From an uncultured Oscillospiraceae bacterium (lineage in GTDB: Bacteria > Bacillota > Clostridia > Oscillospirales > Oscillospiraceae): a DNA stretch of 23,954 nucleotides. The notes under the pieces were generated by a model. The model saw only the letters and a program-made list of their open reading frames with translations. It did not search any database and had not been told where the DNA came from. The translations under genes were made by a program, and so were the position numbers. Positions within the stretch are counted from its first letter, which is position 1. Each line of letters opens with the position of its first letter. Where the stretch lies: NCBI GenBank assembly GCA_958436045.1, contig CAUBIP010000019.1, positions 1-23,954 of the forward strand. The letters are read 5' to 3'. Positions 13,911-21,851 of this stretch are shown here, piece by piece.

Positions 13911-14035
13911 TTGCAATCCGTTGCAAACGGATATCAATCGGTTGCAATTGGATGCGTCCCGCGTGCAATCGGATGCAATTCGATGCACTTGCGCGTCACT
14001 CCGATGCAGCTTCGCTGCGCGGCGGGTGCAATGGA
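13911..14035. repeat. Degenerate decamer repeat (TGCAATCGGA-like), phased at about 10.5 bp
   Basis: TGCA or TGCG cores start at 13912, 13922, 13943, 13953, 13964, 13974, 13984, 14005, 14016 and 14027. Two weaker positions (near 13933 and 13995) fill the gaps, so the 115 bp divide into 11 steps of about 10.45 bp. The best units read TGCAATCCGT, TGCAATTGGA, TGCAATCGGA and TGCAATTCGA. Confidence 0.65.
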
Positions 14036-14045
14036 AGCTCTGCAG

Positions 14046-14096
14046 AAAATAGTCCGGACCAGCTTCATTCCTGGCCCGGACTATTTTCTATTCTTT
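14046..14096. terminator. Terminator hairpin at the end of the HTH/zinc-ribbon gene, T-run on the plus side
   Basis: AAAATAGTCCGG (14046-14057) and CCGGACTATTTT (14076-14087) are a 12-bp perfect inverted repeat, extended by CCAG/CTGG across one mismatch. On the plus strand it is followed by CTATTCTTTTTT (inside the 3' end of the HTH gene). On the minus strand it starts directly after the HTH stop codon, where the T-run is only the TTTT of the stem end. Confidence 0.72.
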
Positions 14097-14531
14097 TTTC
14101 CAGTGCTTCAGGTTGGGCACGACGGCTTCCATATGGGCGCGGACCTGTTCGGGGGGCCATTGCTCATTTGCCATGTGGGCGACGCAGAATTCGATCAGCT
14201 GCGCAGGGCTGGTGTAACGGAATTCGCCGCCGTCGTAGCACCACTTGCAGTAGTCCTCGTTGAACGTGCCGTCCGGTTCCTTGCTGGTGGTGGCGTCCTC
14301 CAGCGGCATGCCGCAGCATTGGCAGACCAGCTGCCTGGGCGCGCCCAGGAGCGTATTGATCGAGACGTTAAAGAGCTGAGAGAGCAGCTTCAGGGTCTCG
14401 ACATTCGGGGTCGTCTCGCCCGTTTCCCAGCGGGAGACGGCCTGCCTTGTCACAAAGACCCGCTCCGCCAGCTCCTCCTGTGACAGGCCGTGCTTCGTCC
14501 GCAAATCGTGTAAAATCTCTTTGGTATCCAT
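14088..14531 (-). CDS. XRE-family HTH regulator with C-terminal zinc-ribbon domain
   Basis: The protein is 147 aa from ATG 14531, with AGGAGG 8 nt upstream; a GTG three codons earlier overlaps the ribosome binding site and is unlikely. Residues 4-60 are a Cro/CI-type helix-turn-helix (LSQEELAERVFVTRQAVSRWETGETTPNVETL). Residues 68-145 hold a zinc-ribbon-like domain (CQCCGMPL at Cys70/72/73, YCKWCYDGGEF at Cys95/98), a type that occurs alone or behind HTH domains in gut Firmicutes. It is probably a DNA-binding regulator whose second domain senses a metal, redox state or ligand; this is inference. It lies 86 nt after the GH2 gene in the same direction, so it may be co-transcribed with it, but it also has its own promoter candidate. 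Confidence 0.85.
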   Translation of the reverse strand: MDTKEILHDLRTKHGLSQEELAERVFVTRQAVSRWETGETTPNVETLKLLSQLFNVSINTLLGAPRQLVCQCCGMPLEDATTSKEPDGTFNEDYCKWCYDGGEFRYTSPAQLIEFCVAHMANEQWPPEQVRAHMEAVVPNLKHWKKE

Positions 14532-14552
14532 GCAGCGCACCTCCTCGCCGTC

Positions 14553-14581
14553 ACTGTATCACAAAACGGCCCGGCAGGCAA
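14553..14581 (-). promoter_or_regulatory. Candidate promoter of the HTH/zinc-ribbon gene
   Basis: On the minus strand, TTGCCT (14581-14576) and TACAGT (14558-14553) are 17 bp apart, about 21 nt upstream of the ATG. Just upstream of the -35 is a short inverted repeat GCAAC-TTGCG-GTTGC (14582-14596), a possible operator. Confidence 0.55.
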
Positions 14582-14617
14582 GCAACTTGCGGTTGCATCG
14601 CCGCATTTTTCCGTTTC

Positions 14618-16858
14618 TCAGGACGGCTCCTGCGGGGCGTCGGGCTGGGGGATCTCGTTGAGCTGGCGGTTGAGGGCCAGCAGCTCGTCTTTTGTGACGG
14701 TGACGCCCATGGTACCCAGCATGCTGCACAGGCGCAGCAGCGTGAAGCCGGGCAGCAGGGCCGTCATGGCGTCGCTGGCGTCGAAGCCCGCAGGCCCGGC
14801 GGCGTGGTTGATGCGCGCCCGGAGCTGACCAAGGACTCGGCGGCCCTCCGGCGTTTCCAGAATGCGGCTGATCTTATCGTGCAGGCTCAAGCGGCCCGCC
14901 GGGGCGGTGATCTCGAACCAGTTGACGATGCCGTTCTCCCGCAGCCGGTAGTGCTCCGGGAATTCTGCCACCCGGCGCAGGCGGCTCTCATCGCGGCAGC
15001 TGCCCGCGGTGGCAATCAGAACGGTCTCCCCCTCGTTGGGGACATCAAAATAGAAAAAGTGGGTCTCAGACCGCTGCTGCTGCAGCAGCTGGCCGTTGGC
15101 ATAGAGCGAAACGGCGGGCTGGTTGGAATAGACCGTCACCCGGGTCACCGCCTCGGCCCGGTCCGGATAACGCTTGCCGCACAGATGGACGAAGGGCTCG
15201 TCGGAGAGCCAGGCTTTATAGGCATAGAACGCGTCTTTTTTATAGCACCGGTCGAACGTCACAAGGCCCTTGTGATTCTGCCCGTTCTCGCCGCCCTCGC
15301 TCCGGGCGTCGGCGCCGAAGTCGAACATATTCCAGACATAGGTGCACCAGAGATAGGGCCGGGAGAAGAACTGCAGGATGAGCGATTCGTGGTACCGGGC
15401 TTGGTACTCCTCCGTGTAATCCCCCTGAACCGGGTCAGACGCGTGCCAGTCCAGCCCCTCGCAGCCGTATTCACTGCAGCCGATGGGCGTTTGGGGATAG
15501 CGGGCGTGGAAGCGGTCGAACCAGGGGCCGTTCTGCTCCGGCTCGCCGCCGTACCAGCCGAAGTAGTGGTTATAGGCCACCAGGTCCGGCAGGTGGACAT
15601 AGGGCGCGTCCGGCGGGCAGGTGCTCAGGCAGGCGACGGCGGTCAGCCGCGTCGGGTCCAGCCGGTGGGCCAGATCGTTGAGCAGGACGTGGGTGTCGTA
15701 GACATCGCCGGGGTCGCCGCCGATGGTGATCTCGTTGGACAGGCCCCAGACGGCGATGGACGGGTGATGGCGGCTCTGGATGATAAGCTCCCGCAGCTGC
15801 TGGGCGGCGTTTTCCCGGGCCGCCGGACTGTGGCGGGAGATATAGGGGATCTCCGCCCAGACAACCAGGCCACGCCGGTCGCACAGGTCGTAGAAATACT
15901 GGTCGTGCTGGTAATGGGCCAGGCGGACGCTCGTCGCGCCCAGCTCGCAGATGAGGTCCATATCCTGCCGATGGTGCTCCGGCAGCAGGGCGTTGCCCCG
16001 GCCCCAGCGGTCCTGATGGCGGGAGACGCCCCGCAGGGGATAGGGCTTTCCGTTGAGCAAAAACCCCCGCTCGGGGTCGACGGCGATGGTCCGGCAGCCA
16101 AAGGGCAGGCTAACCTGGTCCAGGCATTTGCCGCCGCAGTGCAGCGTGGCCTCGGCCCGGTAGCAATAGGGGTCTGCCTTGCCCTGCCACAGATGCACCG
16201 GGTCCAGGGTCAGTGTCGCTGTGCGCGCGCTGCCGGTTGTCTCCGCCGCGATGGCCCCGGCAGCGTCATAGAGCCGGAACGTAATCTCGCAATCGTCGTG
16301 CCTGCCGGTAACGGCGGCCTCCAGATGGACGCGGGCGGTATCGCCCTGCACCTCCGGTGTGACGACCAAGCCGGGGCCGCCGTGATCGTCCAGGGTGAAG
16401 TGGGTGGGGTCGACGCAGAGCAGCTGAACTGCCCGGTACAGTCCGCCGTAGAACGTGAAATCGGCCATCTGGGGGTAAACGGCGTCGCTATCACTGTTGT
16501 CGACGGCGATAACCAGGAGATTCTCCGCCGCCAGGGCTGGCGTCAGCTCGACGCGCCAGGTGCTGTAGCCGCCGTGATGGCAGCCCAGGCACCGGCCATT
16601 CAGATAGACGGTCGCCGTGGCATTGGCCCCCTGTAACTCCAGGTAGCAGCGGCAGGCGTCCGGCAGGCTTGCACGGGGGAAGGTCTTGGCGTAGTAGCCG
16701 GTGCCCCGGTCGTAGTCGTTGCCGCCGTCCTGGCCGTCCAGGGCATTCCAGGTGTGGGGCAGGTCGACCAGGGGCCAGGTCTGGGGCATCTGCGTCGGCG
16801 GTACGTCCGCCTGCCGGGTAAAAGCCCAGTCTTTGTTCAGGGGAATGATCTTGCGCAC
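14618..16858 (-). CDS. Glycoside hydrolase family 2 enzyme, probable beta-glucuronidase
   Basis: The protein is 746 aa. The start is GTG 16858, with AAGGAGG 7 nt upstream. GH2 layout: sugar-binding jelly-roll (about 10-150, with FYGGLYR), immunoglobulin-like domain (150-260), then a TIM barrel from LLNGKPYPLRGVSRHQD (268). The catalytic acid/base is Glu376 in WGLSNEI and the nucleophile is Glu463 in GCSEYG. Asn528-x-Lys530 (QNHKGLVTFDR) matches the N-x-K motif that holds the glucuronate carboxylate in beta-glucuronidases, but N-x-K-like sequences may also occur in GH2 galactosidases. A C-terminal beta domain and a helical tail of about 90 residues follow. No signal peptide is seen, so it is cytoplasmic. 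The neighbouring GPH symporter and uronate pathway favour glucuronide hydrolysis. It starts 41 nt after the symporter gene. Confidence 0.8.
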   Translation of the reverse strand: MRKIIPLNKDWAFTRQADVPPTQMPQTWPLVDLPHTWNALDGQDGGNDYDRGTGYYAKTFPRASLPDACRCYLELQGANATATVYLNGRCLGCHHGGYSTWRVELTPALAAENLLVIAVDNSDSDAVYPQMADFTFYGGLYRAVQLLCVDPTHFTLDDHGGPGLVVTPEVQGDTARVHLEAAVTGRHDDCEITFRLYDAAGAIAAETTGSARTATLTLDPVHLWQGKADPYCYRAEATLHCGGKCLDQVSLPFGCRTIAVDPERGFLLNGKPYPLRGVSRHQDRWGRGNALLPEHHRQDMDLICELGATSVRLAHYQHDQYFYDLCDRRGLVVWAEIPYISRHSPAARENAAQQLRELIIQSRHHPSIAVWGLSNEITIGGDPGDVYDTHVLLNDLAHRLDPTRLTAVACLSTCPPDAPYVHLPDLVAYNHYFGWYGGEPEQNGPWFDRFHARYPQTPIGCSEYGCEGLDWHASDPVQGDYTEEYQARYHESLILQFFSRPYLWCTYVWNMFDFGADARSEGGENGQNHKGLVTFDRCYKKDAFYAYKAWLSDEPFVHLCGKRYPDRAEAVTRVTVYSNQPAVSLYANGQLLQQQRSETHFFYFDVPNEGETVLIATAGSCRDESRLRRVAEFPEHYRLRENGIVNWFEITAPAGRLSLHDKISRILETPEGRRVLGQLRARINHAAGPAGFDASDAMTALLPGFTLLRLCSMLGTMGVTVTKDELLALNRQLNEIPQPDAPQEPS

Positions 16859-16899
16859 GGGGATTCCTCCTTAAAAAGTGTAAAGTAAAATAGCGCGCC

Positions 16900-18315
16900 T
16901 TACGCGTCGCCGTTCTTTTCCCGCAGGGCGGCGACATTGGCCTCGACCTGCGCCTTGCGCAGCGGATACCAGAACGCCAGAACGAGCGAGAGGGCGAGAA
17001 AGCCGAAAAACGGCACCAGTGTCGAGATATTGAACATGCCCGCCAGGACCTGGGACGGCTGCGGCTGCCCGGCCTGCGCGGCGGCGGTGCTGTAGCCAAT
17101 GCGCTGCAGCAGCCAGCCGGAGAGCCCGGCGGCCAGGGACTGGCCGACCTTCCGGGCGAAGGAGTAGAGAGCGTAGACCGTCCCGTCCTCCCGGACGCCG
17201 TTTTTCAGCTCCGCATAGTCGATGACATCGGTGATGAGCGCCCAGTTGACCATGGAGAACAGCCCCAGCCCCAGCCAGCAGAGCATCTGCAGCACGCAAT
17301 AGACCCAGACGCTGCCGGGCCGCAGGAAAAACGTCCCCAAGCACACGGCGGCGGCAAAAAAGCCCCCGGCGGCGGATATTTCTGCCTTGCCGAAGCGCTG
17401 GGCCAGGGGCTTGGCCGTGAGGGCGGCCAGGGCCATGCCCACGAGCATCAGGGCCGTCGAGGCCGATTGGGCGGCGGCACTGCCGTAGTAATCGGGGTAG
17501 ATATACGAGCTCATGTTCTGCATCGTCAGCTGGGCCAGAAGCATAAGCGTTGAGGCGGCGATGATGGCCAGCAGCGGCCGGTTCTCCAGCGCTGAGCGCC
17601 AGAGGGCCCCGAAGGGCAGACGCCGCCGCGTCGCCTTTGGCCGGACCCGCTCTGTGACCAGGGCGTAGCACAGCAGATAGCAGACGATGGCCAGCACAGA
17701 GCAGACCCCCGCCGCCAGCGTCACCCGGCTGCCCACGAGGACCTGCTTGACGCCGCCGCTGGGCAGCGTCTCGGCCTGGTAGCACAGCAACGGCACCAGC
17801 ATCCCGATGATGAGCCCCGCCAGCATCCCGCCCATGGTCCGGAACGTGGACAGCGATTGCCGGTCCGCCGGTTCCGGGGAGATAGCCGAGGCCATGGAGC
17901 CGTAGGGGATATTGATGCCCGTGTAGCAAAACGAGCCCCAGAGGATATACGTCACAGCCAGGTACGCGATCTTAAAGCCCATGGGCCGCCCGGCAAAGCC
18001 GCTCTGGTAGAGCAAAAACGACGCTGCCGCCACCGGGACGCACAGCCGCAGCAGCCAGGGCTTGAATTTCCCCACCGGGGTGGGGCGGCTGCGGTCGCAG
18101 AGGCGGCCCATGCTCAGGTCCGTCACTGCGTCCACGGCCCGGGCCAGCATCATGACCGTCCCGACAACCCCGGCGGAGACGCCCATGACATCGGTATAGA
18201 ATTTTGAGAGGATGACCGTCGAGAGGATAAAGGTGAAGTCGTTGCCGAAGTCACCGAAGAGGTAGCCGATCTTATCCCGCAGGCCAAACGGCCGGGGCTG
18301 CGCTGTTTTTTCCAT
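16900..18315 (-). CDS. GPH-family sugar/glucuronide:cation symporter (MFS)
   Basis: The protein is 471 aa. ATG 18315 is preferred because AGGAAAGG lies 9 nt upstream; an ATG at 18324 abuts that site. About 12 hydrophobic helices are visible. GPH-family signatures are present: GYLFGDFGNDF near the N-terminus, DAVTDLSMGRLCDRS followed by GKFKPW, and NIPYGSMASAISPEPADRQSLSTFR. A short charged cytoplasmic tail ends the protein. The family (MelB, UidB, XynB types) moves glycosides, pentosides or hexuronides with a cation. Here it lies upstream of the GH2 gene and divergent from glucuronate catabolism, so import of glucuronides or free hexuronate is the likely job. It heads the leftward operon. Confidence 0.9.
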   Translation of the reverse strand: MEKTAQPRPFGLRDKIGYLFGDFGNDFTFILSTVILSKFYTDVMGVSAGVVGTVMMLARAVDAVTDLSMGRLCDRSRPTPVGKFKPWLLRLCVPVAAASFLLYQSGFAGRPMGFKIAYLAVTYILWGSFCYTGINIPYGSMASAISPEPADRQSLSTFRTMGGMLAGLIIGMLVPLLCYQAETLPSGGVKQVLVGSRVTLAAGVCSVLAIVCYLLCYALVTERVRPKATRRRLPFGALWRSALENRPLLAIIAASTLMLLAQLTMQNMSSYIYPDYYGSAAAQSASTALMLVGMALAALTAKPLAQRFGKAEISAAGGFFAAAVCLGTFFLRPGSVWVYCVLQMLCWLGLGLFSMVNWALITDVIDYAELKNGVREDGTVYALYSFARKVGQSLAAGLSGWLLQRIGYSTAAAQAGQPQPSQVLAGMFNISTLVPFFGFLALSLVLAFWYPLRKAQVEANVAALREKNGDA

Positions 18316-18343
18316 AAAAACCATCCTTTCCTCTCTCAGTATG

Positions 18344-18424
18344 CCCGTCCGACGGGAGAATTTGCACGCCGGGGAAGAATTTTTCAGCCGGGGCGCAAAC
18401 AGGCATAGCCTGCGGGCAGCAGGC
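18344..18424. promoter_or_regulatory. Divergent control region with several short inverted repeats
   Basis: The 144-bp spacer between the symporter and uxaC holds the near-palindrome CCCGTCCGACGGG (18344-18356), CAGGC-ATA-GCCTG (18400-18412) and GCCTGC-GGGCA-GCAGGC (18408-18424); the last two overlap. A -10-like TACTAA lies at 18428-18433 for the rightward operon and TACTGA on the minus strand for the leftward one, both without a good -35. Weak promoters plus inverted repeats suggest regulator binding, by an activator or repressor not identified here. Confidence 0.4.
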
Positions 18425-18459
18425 GCATACTAATAAAAATTCCGAAGGAGGCGAGACGC

Positions 18460-19893
18460 TTGGACGCTTTTTCCCCCGAGACGCTGCTGCTCGATACGCC
18501 GCTGGCCCGGCGGCTCTATACCCGCTATGCCGCATCGCTGCCCATCGTCGATTATCACAGCCATGTGGACGCCCGGGACATCTGCGAGGACCGGCACTTT
18601 GAAAACCTCAGCGCCCTCTGGCTGGCGCACGATCATTATAAATGGCGCATCCTGCGCCTGGCCGGGGTCCGGGAGGCGGACATCACCGGCGACGGGCCGG
18701 ACTGGGAAAAATTCCTGGCCTTTGCCCGCGCCCTGCCCCAGGCGGCGGGGAGCCCGGTGGCGACCTGGTGCCACATGGAGCTGCGGCACTATTTTGGCTA
18801 TACCGGCGTACTGAACGAGCAAACGGCCCGGCAGGTCTGGACCCGGACGGCCCGGCGGCTGCACCGCCCGGACTTTGGCGTGCAGGGGCTGCTGGCCCGC
18901 AGCGGCGTCCGGTATCTTGCCACGACGGACGACCCGGCGGACGACCTGCGCTATCACCTGGCCTGGCAGCAAAACCCGGCGCTGGACCTGATCCTCAGCC
19001 CGACGTTCCGCCCCGACCGGGCGCTGGACTGCACAAAGCCTGACTGGCCACGCTACCTTGCCCGCCTGGCAGGCGCGGCAAGCTGCGGGACAGATACGCT
19101 GGCAGGCACCCAGCAGGCGCTGCTGCGGCGGATGGATGCCTTTGCCGCCGCCGGGTGCCGCACCAGCGACCACGCCCTTTCCCGCCTCGCCTTTGCCCCA
19201 TGCGATGCGCGCCAGGCTGCGGCCCTCTATCGCCGCGCGCTGGCGGGCCGGACGCTGACGCCCCGGCAGGCGGCCCGGCTGCAGACGCATCTGCTGCTGT
19301 TCTGTGCCGCGGCCTATCAGCAGCGGGGCTGGGCCATGCAGCTGCATCTGGGCTGCCTGCGCAATGTCAATACCGTCCAGGCCCAGGCGCTGGGGCCGGA
19401 TACGGGCTTTGACTGCATCGGCCCCTCCGGCTGCGCGTCCCTCGCAGCGCTGCTGGATACGCTCCAACGCCGCCGCGCCCTGCCCCGGATGATCGTCTAT
19501 AGCCTGGACGCCGGGGACAACACGTATTTGGACACCCTCCTGTCGTCCTTCCCCCAGCAGGAGCCGGGCTGGCTGCAGCACGGCAGCGCCTGGTGGTTCC
19601 ACGATCACGCCGCCGGGATCGCCGCGCAGCTGGAAAGCCAGGCCCAGCAAGGGCTTCTGGGCCATTTCATCGGCATGCTGACCGATTCCCGCAGCTTCAC
19701 CAGCTTCGTGCGGCATGATTATTTCCGCCGCGTCCTGTGCGGTCTGCTGGGCCGCTGGGCATCTGCTGGGCTGTGCCCACCGGACGAAGCGGCGCTGGGG
19801 TGCATCGTCCGGGCGGTCTGCTATGAAAATGCCTGCCGCTTTTTCCGCCTGCCGGAAGCGGGGGCGCGGAACAATTTGCAAGGAGGCACGTAA
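18460..19893 (+). CDS. uxaC: Glucuronate isomerase
   Basis: The protein is 477 aa, normal length. It starts with TTG at 18460: AAGGAGG lies 8 nt upstream and no in-frame ATG is near, so a rare start codon is well supported. It interconverts D-glucuronate and D-fructuronate (or galacturonate and tagaturonate), the first step after hexuronate enters the cell. Family features are the amidohydrolase-like metal motif DYHSHVDARDIC (His33, His35), WLAHDHYKWRILRLAGV, YLATTDDPADDL, TFRPDRAL, MQLHLGCLRNVN and the C-terminal GMLTDSRSFTSFVRHDYFRRVLC. First gene of a tight five-gene operon; its stop shares one base with the uxuA start (TAATG). The match is unambiguous. Confidence 0.95.
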   Translation: MDAFSPETLLLDTPLARRLYTRYAASLPIVDYHSHVDARDICEDRHFENLSALWLAHDHYKWRILRLAGVREADITGDGPDWEKFLAFARALPQAAGSPVATWCHMELRHYFGYTGVLNEQTARQVWTRTARRLHRPDFGVQGLLARSGVRYLATTDDPADDLRYHLAWQQNPALDLILSPTFRPDRALDCTKPDWPRYLARLAGAASCGTDTLAGTQQALLRRMDAFAAAGCRTSDHALSRLAFAPCDARQAAALYRRALAGRTLTPRQAARLQTHLLLFCAAAYQQRGWAMQLHLGCLRNVNTVQAQALGPDTGFDCIGPSGCASLAALLDTLQRRRALPRMIVYSLDAGDNTYLDTLLSSFPQQEPGWLQHGSAWWFHDHAAGIAAQLESQAQQGLLGHFIGMLTDSRSFTSFVRHDYFRRVLCGLLGRWASAGLCPPDEAALGCIVRAVCYENACRFFRLPEAGARNNLQGGT

Positions 19894-20954
19894 TGAAGCT
19901 GTCTTTTCGTTGGTTTGGCCCGGACGACCCGGTGCCGCTCGCTTATATTGCCCAGATTCCAGCCATGCGCAGCGTCGTGACGGCGGTCTATGACGCTGCG
20001 CCGGGGCAGCTGTGGCCCATGGCACGGCTGGAGCAGCTGCGGGCCCAGTGCCAGGCCTACGGGCTGGTGTTTGACGTCGTTGAATCGCTGCCGGTGCATG
20101 AGCACATCAAGCTGGGCGGCCCGGATGCCAGCGCGCTGCTGGAGACGTACTGCGAGAACATCCGCCGCTGCGCCGCCGTGGGCGTCCGGTGCATTACCTA
20201 TAACTTTATGCCCGTCTTCGACTGGCTGCGGACGGACCTGGCAAAGCCCCAGCCCGACGGCGCGACGGCACTGGCCCTCGACTGGCAGCGCCTGGCGGCC
20301 ATGGACCCGACCCGCACGGACCTGCATCTGCCGGGCTGGGATGAGAGCTATGCCCCCGCCGAGCTGCAGGAGCTGCTAGTGTCCTACCGGCGTCTGGGCC
20401 CCCAGGGGCTTTTGGAGAACCTGGCCCGCTTCTGCGCCCGGGTCATGCCGGTGGCGGCGCAGTGCGGCGTTCGGATGGCGCTGCACCCGGACGATCCCCC
20501 GGCGTCGGTCTTCGGCCTACCCCGCATCGCCGGAAGCCGCGCGCAGCTGGACCGCATTTTAGACTTGTCTGACAGCCCGGCCCACTGCCTGTGCCTGTGC
20601 ACCGGCAGCCTGGGCGCGGGCCTTGGCAACGATGTTCCCGCCCTCGTCCGGCACTACGCCGCCGCGGGCCGCATCGCGTTTATGCACATCCGCAATATCG
20701 GCCTGCTGCCCGGCGGAGATTTTGAGGAGCGGGCGCATCCGTCGGCCTGCGGCAGCTTGGACCTCTATGCCATCGTCCGGGCCCTGACGGACTGTGGCTT
20801 CGACGGCTACGTCCGCCCTGACCACGGGCGGATGATCTGGGGGGAGACCGGCCGCCCCGGCTACGGGCTCTACGACCGGGCCCTGGGCGCGGCGTATCTG
20901 ATGGGTCTGTTCGAAGCGTGCGAAAAAGCAGACCGGGCTGCGGAACAGAATTGA
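19893..20954 (+). CDS. uxuA: Mannonate dehydratase
   Basis: The protein is 353 aa; the start overlaps the uxaC stop by one base and has GGAGG 7 nt upstream. It removes water from D-mannonate to give 2-keto-3-deoxygluconate. The TIM-barrel family signature is complete: TYNFMPVFDWLRTDL, ALHPDDPP (198-203), the metal-binding region LCTGSLGA (Cys236), FMHIRNIG (His265, Arg267), and VRPDHGRMIWGE (Asp310, His311) followed by RPGYGLYDRALG. The start of the protein (MKLSFRWFGPDDPVPLAYIAQIP) is also typical. Cytoplasmic. It is separated from the next gene by 31 nt containing a T-run and a ribosome binding site. Confidence 0.96.
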   Translation: MKLSFRWFGPDDPVPLAYIAQIPAMRSVVTAVYDAAPGQLWPMARLEQLRAQCQAYGLVFDVVESLPVHEHIKLGGPDASALLETYCENIRRCAAVGVRCITYNFMPVFDWLRTDLAKPQPDGATALALDWQRLAAMDPTRTDLHLPGWDESYAPAELQELLVSYRRLGPQGLLENLARFCARVMPVAAQCGVRMALHPDDPPASVFGLPRIAGSRAQLDRILDLSDSPAHCLCLCTGSLGAGLGNDVPALVRHYAAAGRIAFMHIRNIGLLPGGDFEERAHPSACGSLDLYAIVRALTDCGFDGYVRPDHGRMIWGETGRPGYGLYDRALGAAYLMGLFEACEKADRAAEQN

Positions 20955-20985
20955 TTTTTTTATCATAGTGAAGGAGCGTTGAACC

Positions 20986-21837
20986 ATGGAAAACCAAGAA
21001 AAAGCCCCGGCCCTGGCCGGGCGTGTCGCCGTCGTGACCGGCGCAGGCGGCGTTTTGGGCAGCAGCTTTGCCCGCTGCCTGGCCCGGGCGGGGGCTCGGG
21101 TCGCCCTGGTGGACCTGCACCGGGAGAAGGCGGAGGCCGTCGCGGCGGAGCTCCGAGCGGCGGGCTGCCCGGCGGCAGCCTTCGGCTGCAATGTCCTCGA
21201 TCAGCCCCAGGTGGTGGAGACGGCGGAAGCTGTTGCGCAGCGGCTGGGGCCCTGCGATATCCTCATCAACGCCGCCGGGGGAAACCACCCCAAGGCGACA
21301 ACGGCGTCGGAATACGCCCTGCCCGATGCGCCCGCCGGAGACGGGCCGAGCTTTTTCGACCTGGACGCCGCCGGGGTCAGCTTTGTATTCCATCTGAATT
21401 TTTTGGGAACGCTGCTGCCCTGCCAGGCCTTCGGGCGGCAGATGCTGGGCCGGACGGGGTGCAGCATCGTCAATATCTCCTCCATGAATGCCTACCGGCC
21501 CCTGACGAAGATTCCCGCCTACTCCGGGGCCAAGGCCGCCGTCTCGAATTTCACCCAGTGGCTGGCGGTGCATTTTTCCAAAGCAGGCATCCGGGTCAAC
21601 GCCCTGGCCCCGGGCTTTTTCTCGACGGCGCAGAACAAGCCCCTGCTCTGGCAGGCCGACGGCACGCCCACAGCCCGGAGCCGAAAAATTCTTGACGCCA
21701 CGCCCCTGGGCCGCTTCGGAAAGAGCGAGGACCTGGATGGCGCGCTGCTGTTTTTGACCGACCCGCAGGCTTCCGCCTTCGTCACCGGCGTCGTGCTGCC
21801 GGTGGACGGCGGCTTTGCCGCCTACGCGGGCGTCTGA
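20986..21837 (+). CDS. uxuB: SDR-family D-mannonate oxidoreductase (fructuronate reductase)
   Basis: The protein is 283 aa from ATG 20986, with GAAGGAG 12 nt upstream. It is a classical short-chain dehydrogenase: TGAGGVLG (18-25) for NAD(P), Asp at LVDLH suggesting NAD preference, NAAGG (95-99), a serine in NISSMNAY, and the catalytic YSGAK (Tyr179, Lys183). The insert NHPKATTASEY and the GFFSTAQNKPLL segment resemble the Firmicutes UxuB/YjmF type, which replaces the unrelated long-chain UxuB of E. coli. The predicted reaction is D-fructuronate to D-mannonate, linking uxaC and uxuA. Substrate assignment rests on both sequence and position. Confidence 0.88.
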   Translation: MENQEKAPALAGRVAVVTGAGGVLGSSFARCLARAGARVALVDLHREKAEAVAAELRAAGCPAAAFGCNVLDQPQVVETAEAVAQRLGPCDILINAAGGNHPKATTASEYALPDAPAGDGPSFFDLDAAGVSFVFHLNFLGTLLPCQAFGRQMLGRTGCSIVNISSMNAYRPLTKIPAYSGAKAAVSNFTQWLAVHFSKAGIRVNALAPGFFSTAQNKPLLWQADGTPTARSRKILDATPLGRFGKSEDLDGALLFLTDPQASAFVTGVVLPVDGGFAAYAGV

Positions 21838-21851
21838 AGGGGGGCGGCGCA

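Larger units (their letters stand above)
13657..14087. other. Gene-free spacer with layered repeats and hairpins
   Basis: These 431 bp lie between convergent sbcC and the HTH gene. From left to right: a copy of the dispersed TACACAAG repeat (13681-13714), a GC hairpin (13774-13797), an AT-richer CT-pentamer tract (13801-13855), a palindromic terminator-like element (13873-13898), helically phased TGCA motifs (13911-14035) and a terminator hairpin (14046-14096). No coding region is supported. Confidence 0.75.

Noticed and set aside
13911..14035. CRISPR array
   Set aside because: Units are about 10 bp, degenerate and without unique spacers of 30 bp or more; no cas genes are near.
13911..14483. 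A plus-strand ORF of 190 codons starting in the decamer repeats
   Set aside because: It begins in repeats and continues antisense to the HTH/zinc-ribbon gene; no ribosome binding site.
14447..16636. A 729-codon plus-strand open frame across the GH2 gene
   Set aside because: It lies antisense to a convincing GH2 gene with full catalytic motifs. The product has no recognisable motif and is Ala/Gly/Val/Arg-rich, as expected from GC-rich antisense sequence.
18430..20025. A 531-codon minus-strand frame across uxaC
   Set aside because: Antisense shadow of uxaC; low-complexity Arg/Pro/Gly composition and no ribosome binding site.
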